A DNA stretch of 64,000 nt from an uncultured Anderseniella sp. (lineage in GTDB: Bacteria; Pseudomonadota; Alphaproteobacteria; Rhizobiales; Aestuariivirgaceae), in the NCBI GenBank assembly GCA_947488295.1, contig CANKYU010000003.1, positions 372,001 through 436,000 on the forward strand. The letters are read 5' to 3'. The position numbers and the translations under genes are program-made. The notes under the pieces were generated by a model. That model did no database searches and was not told the DNA's origin. It worked only from the letters and a program-made list of their open reading frames with translations. Positions 26,635 through 35,408 of the stretch are shown piece by piece; the first letter of the stretch is position 1; each line of letters begins with the position of its first letter.

Positions 26635-26900
26635 GTTTATTTCGCTCACGCAAGCAGCCTTGCGGCTGCGCTCCGCGGGGGCGGGCCTGGCCGGCCCGAG
26701 GCCCGTCGGGCCTAGTGGGTTTTTGGTGGTCGAACAGCTTTACTCAGCACTTCGTGCTTCGCGCCGTTCTCCGACCCTGAACTACCATCGTGATAAACAC
26801 CTCCGAGGCACGAAGTGCCGAGGCAAGGCCGACCGGCCGTCGCACGAAGTGCGCCCCCGCGGAGCGCAGCCGCAAGGCTGCTTGCGTGAGCGATATAAAC
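26635..26900. repeat. Copy 2 of the ~266 bp terminal-inverted-repeat element
   Basis: The arms (26635-26682 and about 26853-26900) are 48 bp and differ at a single position, so the element folds into a very stable hairpin. Its interior matches copy 1 in the same orientation for most of its length, including GGTGGTCGAACAGCTTTACT. A further partial terminal unit (TCGCGTGAGCGAAATAAAC, 26901-26919) is attached on the right, whereas copy 1 has its extra unit on the left. It ends 10 bp from the stop of the next gene. Confidence 0.82.
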
Positions 26901-26929
26901 TCGCGTGAGCGAAATAAACCCGAACACTT

Positions 26930-27217
26930 CTATATCCTCACGGCCTCGATGCGGAAACCCGCCTGCGCCATGGCCTGTGCTGCAGGATGGCGGCGCAATT
27001 GCTCGGCCATTTCCTGTGCAACGGAAAACGGCTGCCACTGAACCTCATGGTCCTCGCCGAACCATACGTCCTCGATCCGTTCATCCAGACCATTGGCCCA
27101 GGCGGCAATCTTGCCGGCCTCGGTCAACAGAACAATAGCTGCGGGTGGTTCACTCAACTTGCGTCGGGACAACTCACGCTCACGCGACTTACGCTGAAAA
27201 TCAATCACATCACTCAT
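26930..27217 (-). CDS. Hypothetical protein, 95 aa
   Basis: A small cytoplasmic protein with no signal or membrane segment. It starts MSDVIDFQRKSRERELSRRK, a basic helix, and then EPPAAIVLLTEAGKIAAWANG and EDHEVQWQPFSVAQEMAEQL, a mixed alpha/beta pattern. I do not recognise the family. Codon use is like the neighbours, and the antisense frames look poorer, so it is probably real. It follows the M24 gene on the same strand after 84 bases and may be a trailing member of that operon, although no clear ribosome site precedes its ATG. Confidence 0.55.
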   Translation of the reverse strand: MSDVIDFQRKSRERELSRRKLSEPPAAIVLLTEAGKIAAWANGLDERIEDVWFGEDHEVQWQPFSVAQEMAEQLRRHPAAQAMAQAGFRIEAVRI

Positions 27218-27301
27218 GTCAAACGTGATGCTGCGAGTCGGGTTAACGCAAGGTTTTCAAATCCTTAAGCAAGTCTTACCAAGTGACTGTTCTGGAACAC
27301 T

Positions 27302-28555
27302 TTAAACGTCCTCCCACGGAAAGGTATCAAGCACCTCAAGGCCATCTGGTGTGACCACCGCCTGGGTCTCTAGCTTGACGCATTCCTTGCCGCCCTTCTC
27401 GCCTATCAGGCTTTCAACGCAAACCACGCTGTTTTCCTCAAAGGTGAAATCATAGGCTCGCTCAAAGTCCGGATGCAGGGGCAGGGACGGATACTCGTCA
27501 CACAGGCCAACACCATGCAGGGCGACGGAATACCGGCACGGCTGATACTTTTCCGGAATTTGCCAGGATTTTTCGTTGAATTCCCGCGCCGTCATGCCGG
27601 CTTTAAGAATTGAGCAGTTGTGCTCGATCTGCTCAAGCGCAGTTGAGTACAGTTCATGCTGCTTGGCATCGAATTTTGTATGTCCGATGGTCCAGGTCCG
27701 GGAGATGTCGGCGCAGTATCCGTAAGGCCCGATCAGGTCCGTATCAAAGGCGATGATGTCACCTTCGCTGGCCACGAAATCCGAAGCTTCGGAAAACCAC
27801 GGATTGGTGCGTTCGCCGACGGTGAGCAGGCGGGTTTCGATCCACTCGCCGCCGGAGCGGATGTTTTCATAATGTAGTTCCGCCCAGATTTCCTGTTCGG
27901 TCTTGCCCGGCAGCGAGTGCTCCCAGATGCGTGCCATGCCGGCTTCACAGACGCGGATCGTCCATTTCATCAGTTCAAGTTCGTCCGCCGACTTGATTTC
28001 ACGCGCCAGCTCGGTCAGTTCCTGGCCCTCGACGATGGTGACGCCGCGTTCGGCAAGCGCGAATGTGCCCATCGGCTCCAGCTTGTCGACGGCCAGCCGC
28101 ATATTGCCGCCGCCATGGGCTTTCAGTTCATCAACCACCTCATCGGCCCACGCATTGACCCGTTCATCCAGGCGGTTACCTGCAGAGAAGTAAAACCAGC
28201 TTTTGGCGGGCCGGATGTCGCGCACGGTTGCAAGACCGTCCGCCAGGTGCTCGGCATTGTGGTACTCGAAATTGATGGAATGGCTGTCGGCAAACAGCAT
28301 GGCGTAATGGAACGGATTGTGCGTGCCCCACAACTGCATGTTCGACAGATCGAACGTATAGCGGATGTTGAGCGGATCATACATCAGGATGGCGGCGCAA
28401 TCGTGCTTGATCACCTGATCCAGCATGCGCTGGCGGCGATAGTCGCGCGCTTTTACCAGGACCGAATGCGGCACCGGCGAGCGCATTGGCTTGTCTTTGC
28501 CTTCAGGGTTGAAATAGGTTTTCTTGCGGTCGTCGCTGAATACGGCATCAAGCAT
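27302..28555 (-). CDS. M24-family metalloenzyme, DddP-like (putative DMSP lyase) or related hydrolase
   Basis: A 417-residue creatinase/aminopeptidase-P-fold protein. The metal ligands expected in M24 proteins are visible: Asp271 and Asp273 (FDTDLIG), Asp283 (CADIS), His347 (LHGVG), Glu381 (CVES) and Glu396 (KLET). The spacing, and an Asp six residues after the His (HGVGLCDE), agree with what I recall of the DMSP lyase DddP, where that Asp is the proposed base; ordinary aminopeptidase P has a different motif there. GGEWIETRLL and DPLNIRYTFDLSNMQLW are also DddP-like. It lacks about 30 N-terminal residues relative to DddP. Ectoine hydrolase DoeA is the main alternative. AGGAGGAAG precedes the ATG. 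Last of four catabolic genes on this strand. Confidence 0.6.
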   Translation of the reverse strand: MLDAVFSDDRKKTYFNPEGKDKPMRSPVPHSVLVKARDYRRQRMLDQVIKHDCAAILMYDPLNIRYTFDLSNMQLWGTHNPFHYAMLFADSHSINFEYHNAEHLADGLATVRDIRPAKSWFYFSAGNRLDERVNAWADEVVDELKAHGGGNMRLAVDKLEPMGTFALAERGVTIVEGQELTELAREIKSADELELMKWTIRVCEAGMARIWEHSLPGKTEQEIWAELHYENIRSGGEWIETRLLTVGERTNPWFSEASDFVASEGDIIAFDTDLIGPYGYCADISRTWTIGHTKFDAKQHELYSTALEQIEHNCSILKAGMTAREFNEKSWQIPEKYQPCRYSVALHGVGLCDEYPSLPLHPDFERAYDFTFEENSVVCVESLIGEKGGKECVKLETQAVVTPDGLEVLDTFPWEDV

Positions 28556-28581
28556 GGCACTTCCTCCTTGTACCTTTGGTA

Positions 28582-29688
28582 TTACGCTGAAAACTCGCTC
28601 ATCTGGTATGTGGCCTTGTCGAGCCAGGCCGGGCTGATTTCAACGCCCCATCCCGGCGCATCTGTCACCGTCGCCTTGCCATCGGTGATGGTATACGGGT
28701 CTTCGACAAAAAGGCCGTCCTGCCAGGGATAGTAATCTTCGCCCTCAATGGAGAATTCCAGATATTTTCCGGCATTGGGAATGGCACGCAGCAGGTGCAT
28801 GGTGCACAGGGTGACCAGCGACAGGTTTGCACAATGCGGTGTGCACGGCAGGCCGGCAGCTGCTGCCATCTGAGCCACGCGCAGCGTGCGGTTCATACCG
28901 CCCATATACATGACATCCGGCTGCACGACGTCGACCGTGCGCATGTCGATCGTGTGCCGCCACCATGACAGGTCGCAATCCTGTTCACCGCCGGTGACAT
29001 CAATGGACAGCGCATCGGTGACCTGCCTGGTCTGTTCAGGTTCCCAGTAGGGGCACGGTTCTTCAAAATGCGAAACGCCTTCGGCTTCCAGCAGCCTGCC
29101 CACTTCGATGGCGCGGGCAGGCGAAAACCCGGAATTGCCGTCAACCAGCTTGGCGGCATCGTCGCCCAGTGCCTTGCATATGTGAGGCACGATTGCCTCG
29201 GTGCGGCCCGGCCATTCATCCACATCGCGGCCGCATTCGGCGCCGACGCGGAACTTGAACGCGTCAAAGCCGAACTCATCACGCAGTCTGATGAACCGAG
29301 CAGCTTCGTCCTCCGGTGTAATGTCACGTTTCATCGAAGACGCGTATGCCCGCATGGATCCCGCTGTGCCGCCAAGCAGTTCGGCGACCGGCTTGCCTTC
29401 CACACGGCCGCGCAGATCCCACAGGGCCGTGTCCAGCCCGGCCATGGCGCGGCGCAGATATGAGCCGGGGAACTTGTGTTCGCGCTCGGTGATGCGGTCG
29501 AGCAGGTCATCAAAGTCATGAGCGTCCTGGCCGAGCGCATAGGGTGCTACCTGGCGATGGAAAACCTGTGCGGTTATATCCGAATGGTAGGTTGATACCT
29601 GGCCCCAGCCGGTGTCACCGGTATCTGCGGTGACGCGCACAAAGCCGACGAACTCGTTGGCAAAGGTTTCCAGTTTTTTTATTTTCAC
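28582..29688 (-). CDS. Mandelate racemase/muconate lactonizing enzyme family protein (enolase superfamily)
   Basis: A 368-residue enolase-superfamily enzyme. Catalytic residues are readable: Lys145 in FKFR (KxK-type with Arg147), metal ligands Asp183 (LVDGNSG), Glu209 (HFEEP) and Glu235 (GGEQD), and the Asp258 (QPDVM)-His285 (TPHC) dyad of the mandelate-racemase subgroup. Such enzymes abstract the proton next to a carboxylate and can racemise, epimerise or dehydrate; a 2-epimerase of betaines or a sugar-acid dehydratase would fit. The start is a GTG, 6 bases after the stop of the upstream flavoenzyme gene, so they form an operon. Confidence 0.85.
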   Translation of the reverse strand: MKIKKLETFANEFVGFVRVTADTGDTGWGQVSTYHSDITAQVFHRQVAPYALGQDAHDFDDLLDRITEREHKFPGSYLRRAMAGLDTALWDLRGRVEGKPVAELLGGTAGSMRAYASSMKRDITPEDEAARFIRLRDEFGFDAFKFRVGAECGRDVDEWPGRTEAIVPHICKALGDDAAKLVDGNSGFSPARAIEVGRLLEAEGVSHFEEPCPYWEPEQTRQVTDALSIDVTGGEQDCDLSWWRHTIDMRTVDVVQPDVMYMGGMNRTLRVAQMAAAAGLPCTPHCANLSLVTLCTMHLLRAIPNAGKYLEFSIEGEDYYPWQDGLFVEDPYTITDGKATVTDAPGWGVEISPAWLDKATYQMSEFSA

Positions 29689-29694
29689 CGAGAA

Positions 29695-32124
29695 TTATCC
29701 TCTCATCCGTTCGCCGGCAGGATCGAACAACGGCTCATGTTGAACACGGGCAGGGCGCATCTCGCCCATGATCTCGATCTCAAACCCTGACGTTTCCGAA
29801 TTTAGGTGTTTTGGAACGTAGCCTTGTGCCAGCGACGCATCGACGAAGTGACCGTATCCCCCGGATGTAACCCAGCCGACAACCTCGCCATTATGGGAGA
29901 CCGGCTCGTCGCCGATGACATCGGCATCATCTGCATCCACCACAAATGTCACGCGTGCCAGCTTGCCTGCTCCGTCGCGTTCTGCCTGTGCCTTGTCACG
30001 GCCGACGAAATCGTTCTTGGTCAGGTCTATGAAGCGATCCATGCCGGCCTCATACGGCCCGTAGATAGGACGCAATTCGCGATACCAGGTCGGGAAGTTT
30101 TTCTCCAACCGCATGGTCAGCAGCGCCCGCATGCCGAAATTGACAATGCCATGGGCGTCACCTGCCTGCATGATCGCCGTGTAAAGTCTGCGCTCATACT
30201 CTGGCTTCACCCATATTTCATAGCCCAGGTCACCGGTATAGCTGATGCGGTTGACCTTAGCGGGGACACTTGCGACGTCGATCTCGCGATAGTCCATGAA
30301 CCGGAAACCGGCACTGGACACATCCTCATCGGTCAGGGCTGCCAGTACATCACGGGATTTCGGGCCCGCAATGGACAGCCCGACCAGGCCGAGGTCGATC
30401 CGCTCGACGCGCACTGAATGATCATCGGGAAGGTGTTTTTCGAACCAGCGCATGTGATGCACCTGCGCCGGGGCCGACCCCCACATCATGAATCTGTCAT
30501 CGGCCGCCTTGGCGATGGTGAAGTCACCAATCAGCTTGCCCTGTTCGTTCAGCATAGGTGTCAGGCAAATCTTGCCCGTGCGCGGCATCTTGTTGGTCAT
30601 CAGCCGCGACAGGTAGCCTTCGGCACCGGGACCGGTGAATTCGTACTTGGCGAAATTGGCAATCTCGGTAACGCCGACCCGTTCGCGCGTGCCCAGCACT
30701 TCTGCCTTTACATGAGCGAAATCATTGGAGCGGCGGAACGAGAAGATATCGATGGGCTCGACGCCTTCAGGGGCGAACCACAAGGGAACCTCAAGCCCCC
30801 AATTGTCGCCCATGACGGCGCCTTGCGCGAGCATGGTATCGTAAAGCGGCGTGGTCTGGTGGGGGCGTGCTGCCGGACGCTCCTCGTTCGGGTAGCGGAT
30901 GGAAAACCGCTTGGAATAGTTTTCGCGCACCTTTTCATTGGTATAGCTGCGGGTTGCCCAGTCGCCGTAGCGCGCCACGTCCATGGCCCAGATATCGCCG
31001 CCGGGATCGCCGTTCACCATCCAGTTGGCCAGTGTCAGGCCGACGCCGCCGCCCTGGCTGAAACCGGCCATGACCCCGCAGGCACACCAGTAGTTGGACA
31101 GGCCCTGCACCGGGCCGACCAGCGGGTTGCCGTCAGGCGCGAAGGTGAACGGCCCGTTGACCACATTCTTGATACCGGCCTCGCCCATGGCCGGGTAGCT
31201 CTCGAAGGTTTTTTCCAGCGACGGTGTGATGCGATCCAGATCCGGCGGCAGAAGCTCGGCGGCAAAATCCCACGGCGTGTCTTTCGGCGACCAGGGCCTG
31301 CAGTCCTGCTCATAGGTGCCCAGCAACATGCCGGCGCGTTCCTGACGCATGTAAATCTCCGCACCGAAGTCGGCGATCATCGGCATGTCGGCGCCATGTT
31401 CTTCCTTGTAGGCGATCACCTCGGGCATGTCGTCGGTGACGAGATACATGTGCTCCATGGCCAGCACCGGCAGTTCAATGCCCACCATGCGGCCAACTTC
31501 GCGCGCCCACAGGCCACCGCAATTGATTACATGCTCGCAGGAGATGGTGCCTTTTTCGGTCACCACATCCCATCCGCCATCGGATCGTGGGTTGAGCTCG
31601 ACAACACGGTTTTCCAGCACGATCTCGGCACCCTGGATACGCGCCGATTTTGCATAGGCATGTGTGGTGCCGGATGGATCGAGATTGCCTTCTGCTGCAT
31701 CCCACATGGCGCCGGTGAACTTGCTGTCATCCAGCAACGGCATGCGGGCCCTGGCTTCGGCCGGGCTCAGCAGCTCGGTTTCAAGCCCGAGATAGCCCGA
31801 TCTCGCATGGGCCATCCTCAGCCAGTCCATGCGTTCTTCGGAATCTGCCATCAGCAACCCGCCACACCGGTGCAGGCCGCATGACTGGCCGGAAATCCGT
31901 TCCAGTTCATCGTAAAGCTCAATGGTGTAGGCCTGCAGTTTTGCGACGTTGGGGTCACCGTTGAGCGTGAGGAACCCGCCTGCTGCGTGCCAGGTCGAAC
32001 CGGAAGTCAGCTGCGATCGCTCGATCAGCAGAACATCGCTCCATCCCGCCTTGGTCAGGTGATACAGCACAGAGCATCCAACCACGCCGCCGCCAATGAC
32101 TATGGCCCTGTAGTGCGATTTCAT
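29695..32124 (-). CDS. Dimethylglycine/sarcosine dehydrogenase-like flavoprotein with GcvT folate domain (paralogue 2)
   Basis: An 809-residue enzyme. The N-terminal FAD domain begins AIVIGGGVVGCSVLYHLTKAG and has SGSTWHAAGG near 43-52, where the His is the covalent FAD site in dimethylglycine and sarcosine dehydrogenases. The C-terminal half is a glycine-cleavage T-protein-like folate domain (SYTGDLGYEIWV, and DLTKNDFVGRDKA). The reaction would be oxidative N-demethylation, with the methyl carbon captured by tetrahydrofolate. It follows its paralogue by 26 bases. Substrate may be dimethylglycine, another N-methylated amine, or something unusual; DMSP demethylase DmdA shares only the second domain type. 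Confidence 0.87.
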   Translation of the reverse strand: MKSHYRAIVIGGGVVGCSVLYHLTKAGWSDVLLIERSQLTSGSTWHAAGGFLTLNGDPNVAKLQAYTIELYDELERISGQSCGLHRCGGLLMADSEERMDWLRMAHARSGYLGLETELLSPAEARARMPLLDDSKFTGAMWDAAEGNLDPSGTTHAYAKSARIQGAEIVLENRVVELNPRSDGGWDVVTEKGTISCEHVINCGGLWAREVGRMVGIELPVLAMEHMYLVTDDMPEVIAYKEEHGADMPMIADFGAEIYMRQERAGMLLGTYEQDCRPWSPKDTPWDFAAELLPPDLDRITPSLEKTFESYPAMGEAGIKNVVNGPFTFAPDGNPLVGPVQGLSNYWCACGVMAGFSQGGGVGLTLANWMVNGDPGGDIWAMDVARYGDWATRSYTNEKVRENYSKRFSIRYPNEERPAARPHQTTPLYDTMLAQGAVMGDNWGLEVPLWFAPEGVEPIDIFSFRRSNDFAHVKAEVLGTRERVGVTEIANFAKYEFTGPGAEGYLSRLMTNKMPRTGKICLTPMLNEQGKLIGDFTIAKAADDRFMMWGSAPAQVHHMRWFEKHLPDDHSVRVERIDLGLVGLSIAGPKSRDVLAALTDEDVSSAGFRFMDYREIDVASVPAKVNRISYTGDLGYEIWVKPEYERRLYTAIMQAGDAHGIVNFGMRALLTMRLEKNFPTWYRELRPIYGPYEAGMDRFIDLTKNDFVGRDKAQAERDGAGKLARVTFVVDADDADVIGDEPVSHNGEVVGWVTSGGYGHFVDASLAQGYVPKHLNSETSGFEIEIMGEMRPARVQHEPLFDPAGERMRG

Positions 32125-32150
32125 TGGCGGCTCCCGAATGGTATGAAGGC

Positions 32151-34583
32151 TTAAGACCTCATGTGTGACGCGTCGGCATCAAACAGTGGATCCTTTTGCG
32201 GGCTAGCTTTGTAGTTTTGCCCGAGAATTTCAATCTCAAATCCATCCGCTTCACCGGCCACCTCCGTAGGCACGAAACCGATGGCGACGGACTGACCTGC
32301 CGCATGTGCGTAACCGCCGGATGTGATCCACCCGACGCACTTGTCATTGTGATAAATGGGCTCGTCACCGATGACATCGACTTCGTTGTCATGAACGGTA
32401 AACACGGTCATGGCGCGCTCGCCACCGGTTTCCTTTTCCTTGGCAGCAGCTTCGCGGCCAATGAAGTCGTTCTTCGACAGGGCGACGAAACGGCCAAGGC
32501 CAGCCTCGAACGGGCCGTAGATCGGGCGGTATTCGCGCGCCCACGTTCCCCAGTTCTTCTCCAGACGAAGCGACAGCAGGGCCCGGCCACCAACCGGCTT
32601 GATGTTGAACTCTTCACCGGCTTCCATGATCATGGTGTGCAGCGTGGTGAGGTATTCCGCCGCGACCCAGATTTCATACCCCAGGTCACCGGTGAAGCTG
32701 ACGCGGGCCAGCTTGGCAGGAACCAGCCCCAGGTCCACTTCGCGGAAAGACATGAAGGGCAGGGCGCTGGTTGACACATCTGTACTGGTCAGTTTCGCCA
32801 GCAGCTTCTGTGAGTTTGGTCCGGCAATGGACAGGCCGCACATTTCCAGGCCGAAGGCATGTACCTTGACCGAGCCGTCATCGGGCAGGTGCTGTTCGAA
32901 CCAGCGCATGTGGAAGTTTTCCGCTGCACCCGAACCGAATATGTAGAAGCGTTCATCATCTGCCTTGGCCAGCGAAAAATCGCCGATCAGCTTGCCGTCT
33001 TCCTTGAGCATGGGCGCCAGCGTCATGCGACCCTTGGCAGGCACCTTGTTGGCCAGCATGTGCGACAGCCAGCCTTCGGCACCCGAGCCGGTGATTTCGT
33101 ACTTGGCATAGCCGGAGATTTCCAGCACGCCGACCGAATTGCGCACCGCGCGGCATTCATCACCAACGATATCAAAAGCTTCGGAGCGCCGGAAGGTAAC
33201 AGCTTCTTCTGCCTTCTTGCCTTCAGGGGCAAACCACAAGGCGCTTTCGATGCCGTAGGAGGCACCGAAGAAGGCGCCCATGGCCTTGAACCGGTCATAC
33301 AGCGGTGTAGTGCGCAACGGACGCGCGGCCTCCAGTTCCTCGTTCGGGAACATGATGCGGAACCGCCGGCCATAGTTTTCGCGCACCTTTTCATTGGTGT
33401 AGGCCATGTTGGCATAAGACCCGTAACGCGCAATATCCATGGCCCAGACGTCGAAGCCGGGATCAGCGTCGACAATCCAGTTGCTCAGTGCCAGGCCGAC
33501 ACCGCCGCCCTGGCTGAATCCGGCCATGACACCGCACGCAACCCAGTAATTCTGCAGGCCGCGGACCGGGCCGATCAGCGGGTTGCCGTCAGGTCCGAAG
33601 GCAAACGGGCCATTGATGATGTTCTTGATGCCGGCAGATTGGAAGGCCGGGTGATGGGTGAAACCGCGCTCCAGGTTTTCGGCAATCTGGTCCAGGTCCG
33701 GCGGCAGCAGTTCGGTGGAGAAGTCCCATGGCGCTTCGGTCGGTGACCAGGGAATGCCATTGGGCTCATAGGTACCCATCAGCATGCCCTTGCCTTCCTG
33801 GCGCATATAAATTTCGCCATCGAAATCAATGCAGTGAACTATTTCCTTGCCGTCATTGGCGTTGTTGTAGGCAACTACCTCTTCCATCTCCTCAGTGATG
33901 AGATACTGGTGCGCCATGCACAGAACAGGCAGTTCAAGGCCCGCCATGCGGCCCACTTCGCGACCCCACAGGCCGCCGGCATTGACCAGATGTTCACAGG
34001 TAATGGTGCCTTTCTCAGTTACCACGGACCAGGTCCCGTCGGGCAGCTGGTTGGTTTCCAGCACTCGGTTCTGGCGCACGATCTCAGCCCCGTTGACGCG
34101 CGCCGCTTTGGCATAGGCATGCGTGGTGCCGGACGGATCAAGATGGCCTTCAAGCGGGTGCCACATGGCCCCGACAAACTGGTCCTTGTCCATCAGTGGA
34201 AAATGTTCAGCCGCCTCTTCAACTGAGATCATGCGGGTGTCCACCCCGAGATACTTGTTGCGGGCATGGGCCATTTTCAGCCAGTCGAAGCGGTCCTTGT
34301 TGGACACCAGCATGACACCGCCGGTGACATGGCACCCGGTCGACTGTTCGGAGACCTCTTCGATCTCCTTGTAGAGGTTGATGGTGTATTCCTGCAGCTT
34401 GGCCACGTTGGGATCGCCATTGAGCGTGTGAAATCCGCCAGCTGCATGCCAGGTCGAGCCTGAAGTCAGCTCATCGCGTTCGATCAGCAGGATGTCCGAC
34501 CATCCCTTTTTCGTCAGATGATACAGAATTGAACAGCCGACAACGCCGCCGCCGATGACAATTGCGCGATAATGCGATTTCAT
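32151..34583 (-). CDS. Dimethylglycine/sarcosine dehydrogenase-like flavoprotein with GcvT folate domain (paralogue 1)
   Basis: An 810-residue paralogue of the next gene, with the same start (MKSHYRAIVIGGGVVGCS), the same covalent-FAD motif SGSTWHAAGG and a C-terminal GcvT domain (SFTGDLGYEIWV, ALSKNDFIGREAA). The two are clearly homologous along their full length but diverged in many positions, so they probably have different substrates or form a pair of sequential demethylases. The ATG at 34583 is the family start; the longer frame to 34802 runs into the divergent gene. It is the first gene of the minus-strand catabolic operon. Confidence 0.87.
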   Translation of the reverse strand: MKSHYRAIVIGGGVVGCSILYHLTKKGWSDILLIERDELTSGSTWHAAGGFHTLNGDPNVAKLQEYTINLYKEIEEVSEQSTGCHVTGGVMLVSNKDRFDWLKMAHARNKYLGVDTRMISVEEAAEHFPLMDKDQFVGAMWHPLEGHLDPSGTTHAYAKAARVNGAEIVRQNRVLETNQLPDGTWSVVTEKGTITCEHLVNAGGLWGREVGRMAGLELPVLCMAHQYLITEEMEEVVAYNNANDGKEIVHCIDFDGEIYMRQEGKGMLMGTYEPNGIPWSPTEAPWDFSTELLPPDLDQIAENLERGFTHHPAFQSAGIKNIINGPFAFGPDGNPLIGPVRGLQNYWVACGVMAGFSQGGGVGLALSNWIVDADPGFDVWAMDIARYGSYANMAYTNEKVRENYGRRFRIMFPNEELEAARPLRTTPLYDRFKAMGAFFGASYGIESALWFAPEGKKAEEAVTFRRSEAFDIVGDECRAVRNSVGVLEISGYAKYEITGSGAEGWLSHMLANKVPAKGRMTLAPMLKEDGKLIGDFSLAKADDERFYIFGSGAAENFHMRWFEQHLPDDGSVKVHAFGLEMCGLSIAGPNSQKLLAKLTSTDVSTSALPFMSFREVDLGLVPAKLARVSFTGDLGYEIWVAAEYLTTLHTMIMEAGEEFNIKPVGGRALLSLRLEKNWGTWAREYRPIYGPFEAGLGRFVALSKNDFIGREAAAKEKETGGERAMTVFTVHDNEVDVIGDEPIYHNDKCVGWITSGGYAHAAGQSVAIGFVPTEVAGEADGFEIEILGQNYKASPQKDPLFDADASHMRS

Positions 34584-34684
34584 GACCCATGTCCTTGATG
34601 AAAATAATCCATGCAGCGATGCAATCACCGAGCGGGAAGCCAAGTCATGCCTGCAAGCGACAACCGGTTTCACAACATGGCCCT

Positions 34685-35398
34685 GTGAGACAGTTTTTTG
34701 GCGCTTTGACAGCAGTCCTGATCGTGCTGGCCAATGCTGCAATGCAACCAGCTTCGGCCAGCGAGGAAGTTGATCTGGAACTGGTGCTCGCGGTGGATGC
34801 ATCCGGTAGTGTCGATGATGCGGAGTACAGATTGCAGCTGTCGGGAATTGCCGCGGCCCTGCGTGATCCTGCCGTCCTGCGGGCCATCACTGCAGGCCCG
34901 CACAAGCGCATCGCATTGAATGTATTGATCTGGGCGGAAGCCCGGCGGCCGAAGGACGAAACCGGCTGGTTCATCTTGTCCGGCAAGGCAGAAGTAGATC
35001 GGATGGCGGCCATAATTGCCGCCATGCCGCGCAATCAGGTCGGCGGCACCGGCATCGGGGATGGTGTTGCCCATGCCATCAGGTCGATAGATGAAAACGC
35101 GATCCGCGCTGACCGGCGCATCGTGGACGTGTCGGGCGACGGCCGCGAAACCCCGCCGCGACAGTATTCGACCATTCTCAGCGAGGCGCGCTCCATGGCA
35201 ATTTCCCGCAATGTCACCCTGAACGGGCTGGCCATTCTGAATGAAGACAAGCAGCTGGATGATTATTACCGGGCGCGACTGGCGGTTGGCGAGGGCAACT
35301 TCGTCGAAGTAGCGCAAGACTATGAAGACTTCGCCCGCGCCATGCGCCGCAAACTGCTGCGAGAAATAGATCCTGATCCGATTGTCGGGCTGAGGTGA
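34685..35398 (+). CDS. DUF1194 (von Willebrand A-like) secreted protein
   Basis: A 237-residue relative of the protein encoded at 18751. From the GTG at 34685 it begins with a signal peptide (VRQFFGALTAVLIVLANAAM, cut near ASA-SEE). The VWA metal motif is AVDASGSVDD, and DVSGDGRETPP, ITLNGLAIL-like (VTLNGLAILNED) and YEDFARAMRRKLL follow, as in DUF1194. Upstream in-frame ATGs at 34589-34619 would add a polar extension and nearly touch the divergent flavoenzyme start, so I prefer the GTG. It is followed after 10 bases by a DUF1801 gene. Function unknown, probably periplasmic. Confidence 0.78.
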   Translation: MRQFFGALTAVLIVLANAAMQPASASEEVDLELVLAVDASGSVDDAEYRLQLSGIAAALRDPAVLRAITAGPHKRIALNVLIWAEARRPKDETGWFILSGKAEVDRMAAIIAAMPRNQVGGTGIGDGVAHAIRSIDENAIRADRRIVDVSGDGRETPPRQYSTILSEARSMAISRNVTLNGLAILNEDKQLDDYYRARLAVGEGNFVEVAQDYEDFARAMRRKLLREIDPDPIVGLR

Positions 35399-35408
35399 GG
35401 GGCAAGCC

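Noticed and set aside
25801..26900. CRISPR array
   Set aside because: The repeats are two long inverted-repeat elements in direct orientation with a gene between, not short regular repeats with spacers.
29806..31884. Long open frames on the plus strand (203 and 488 codons)
   Set aside because: They are antisense to the demethylase-like flavoenzyme gene, whose full-length domain pattern is unmistakable; the translations are low-complexity and show no family.
29695..32124. DMSP demethylase DmdA
   Set aside because: DmdA is a stand-alone GcvT-type protein of about 370 residues; this protein has an N-terminal FAD domain with the covalent-FAD His, so it is a demethylating dehydrogenase.
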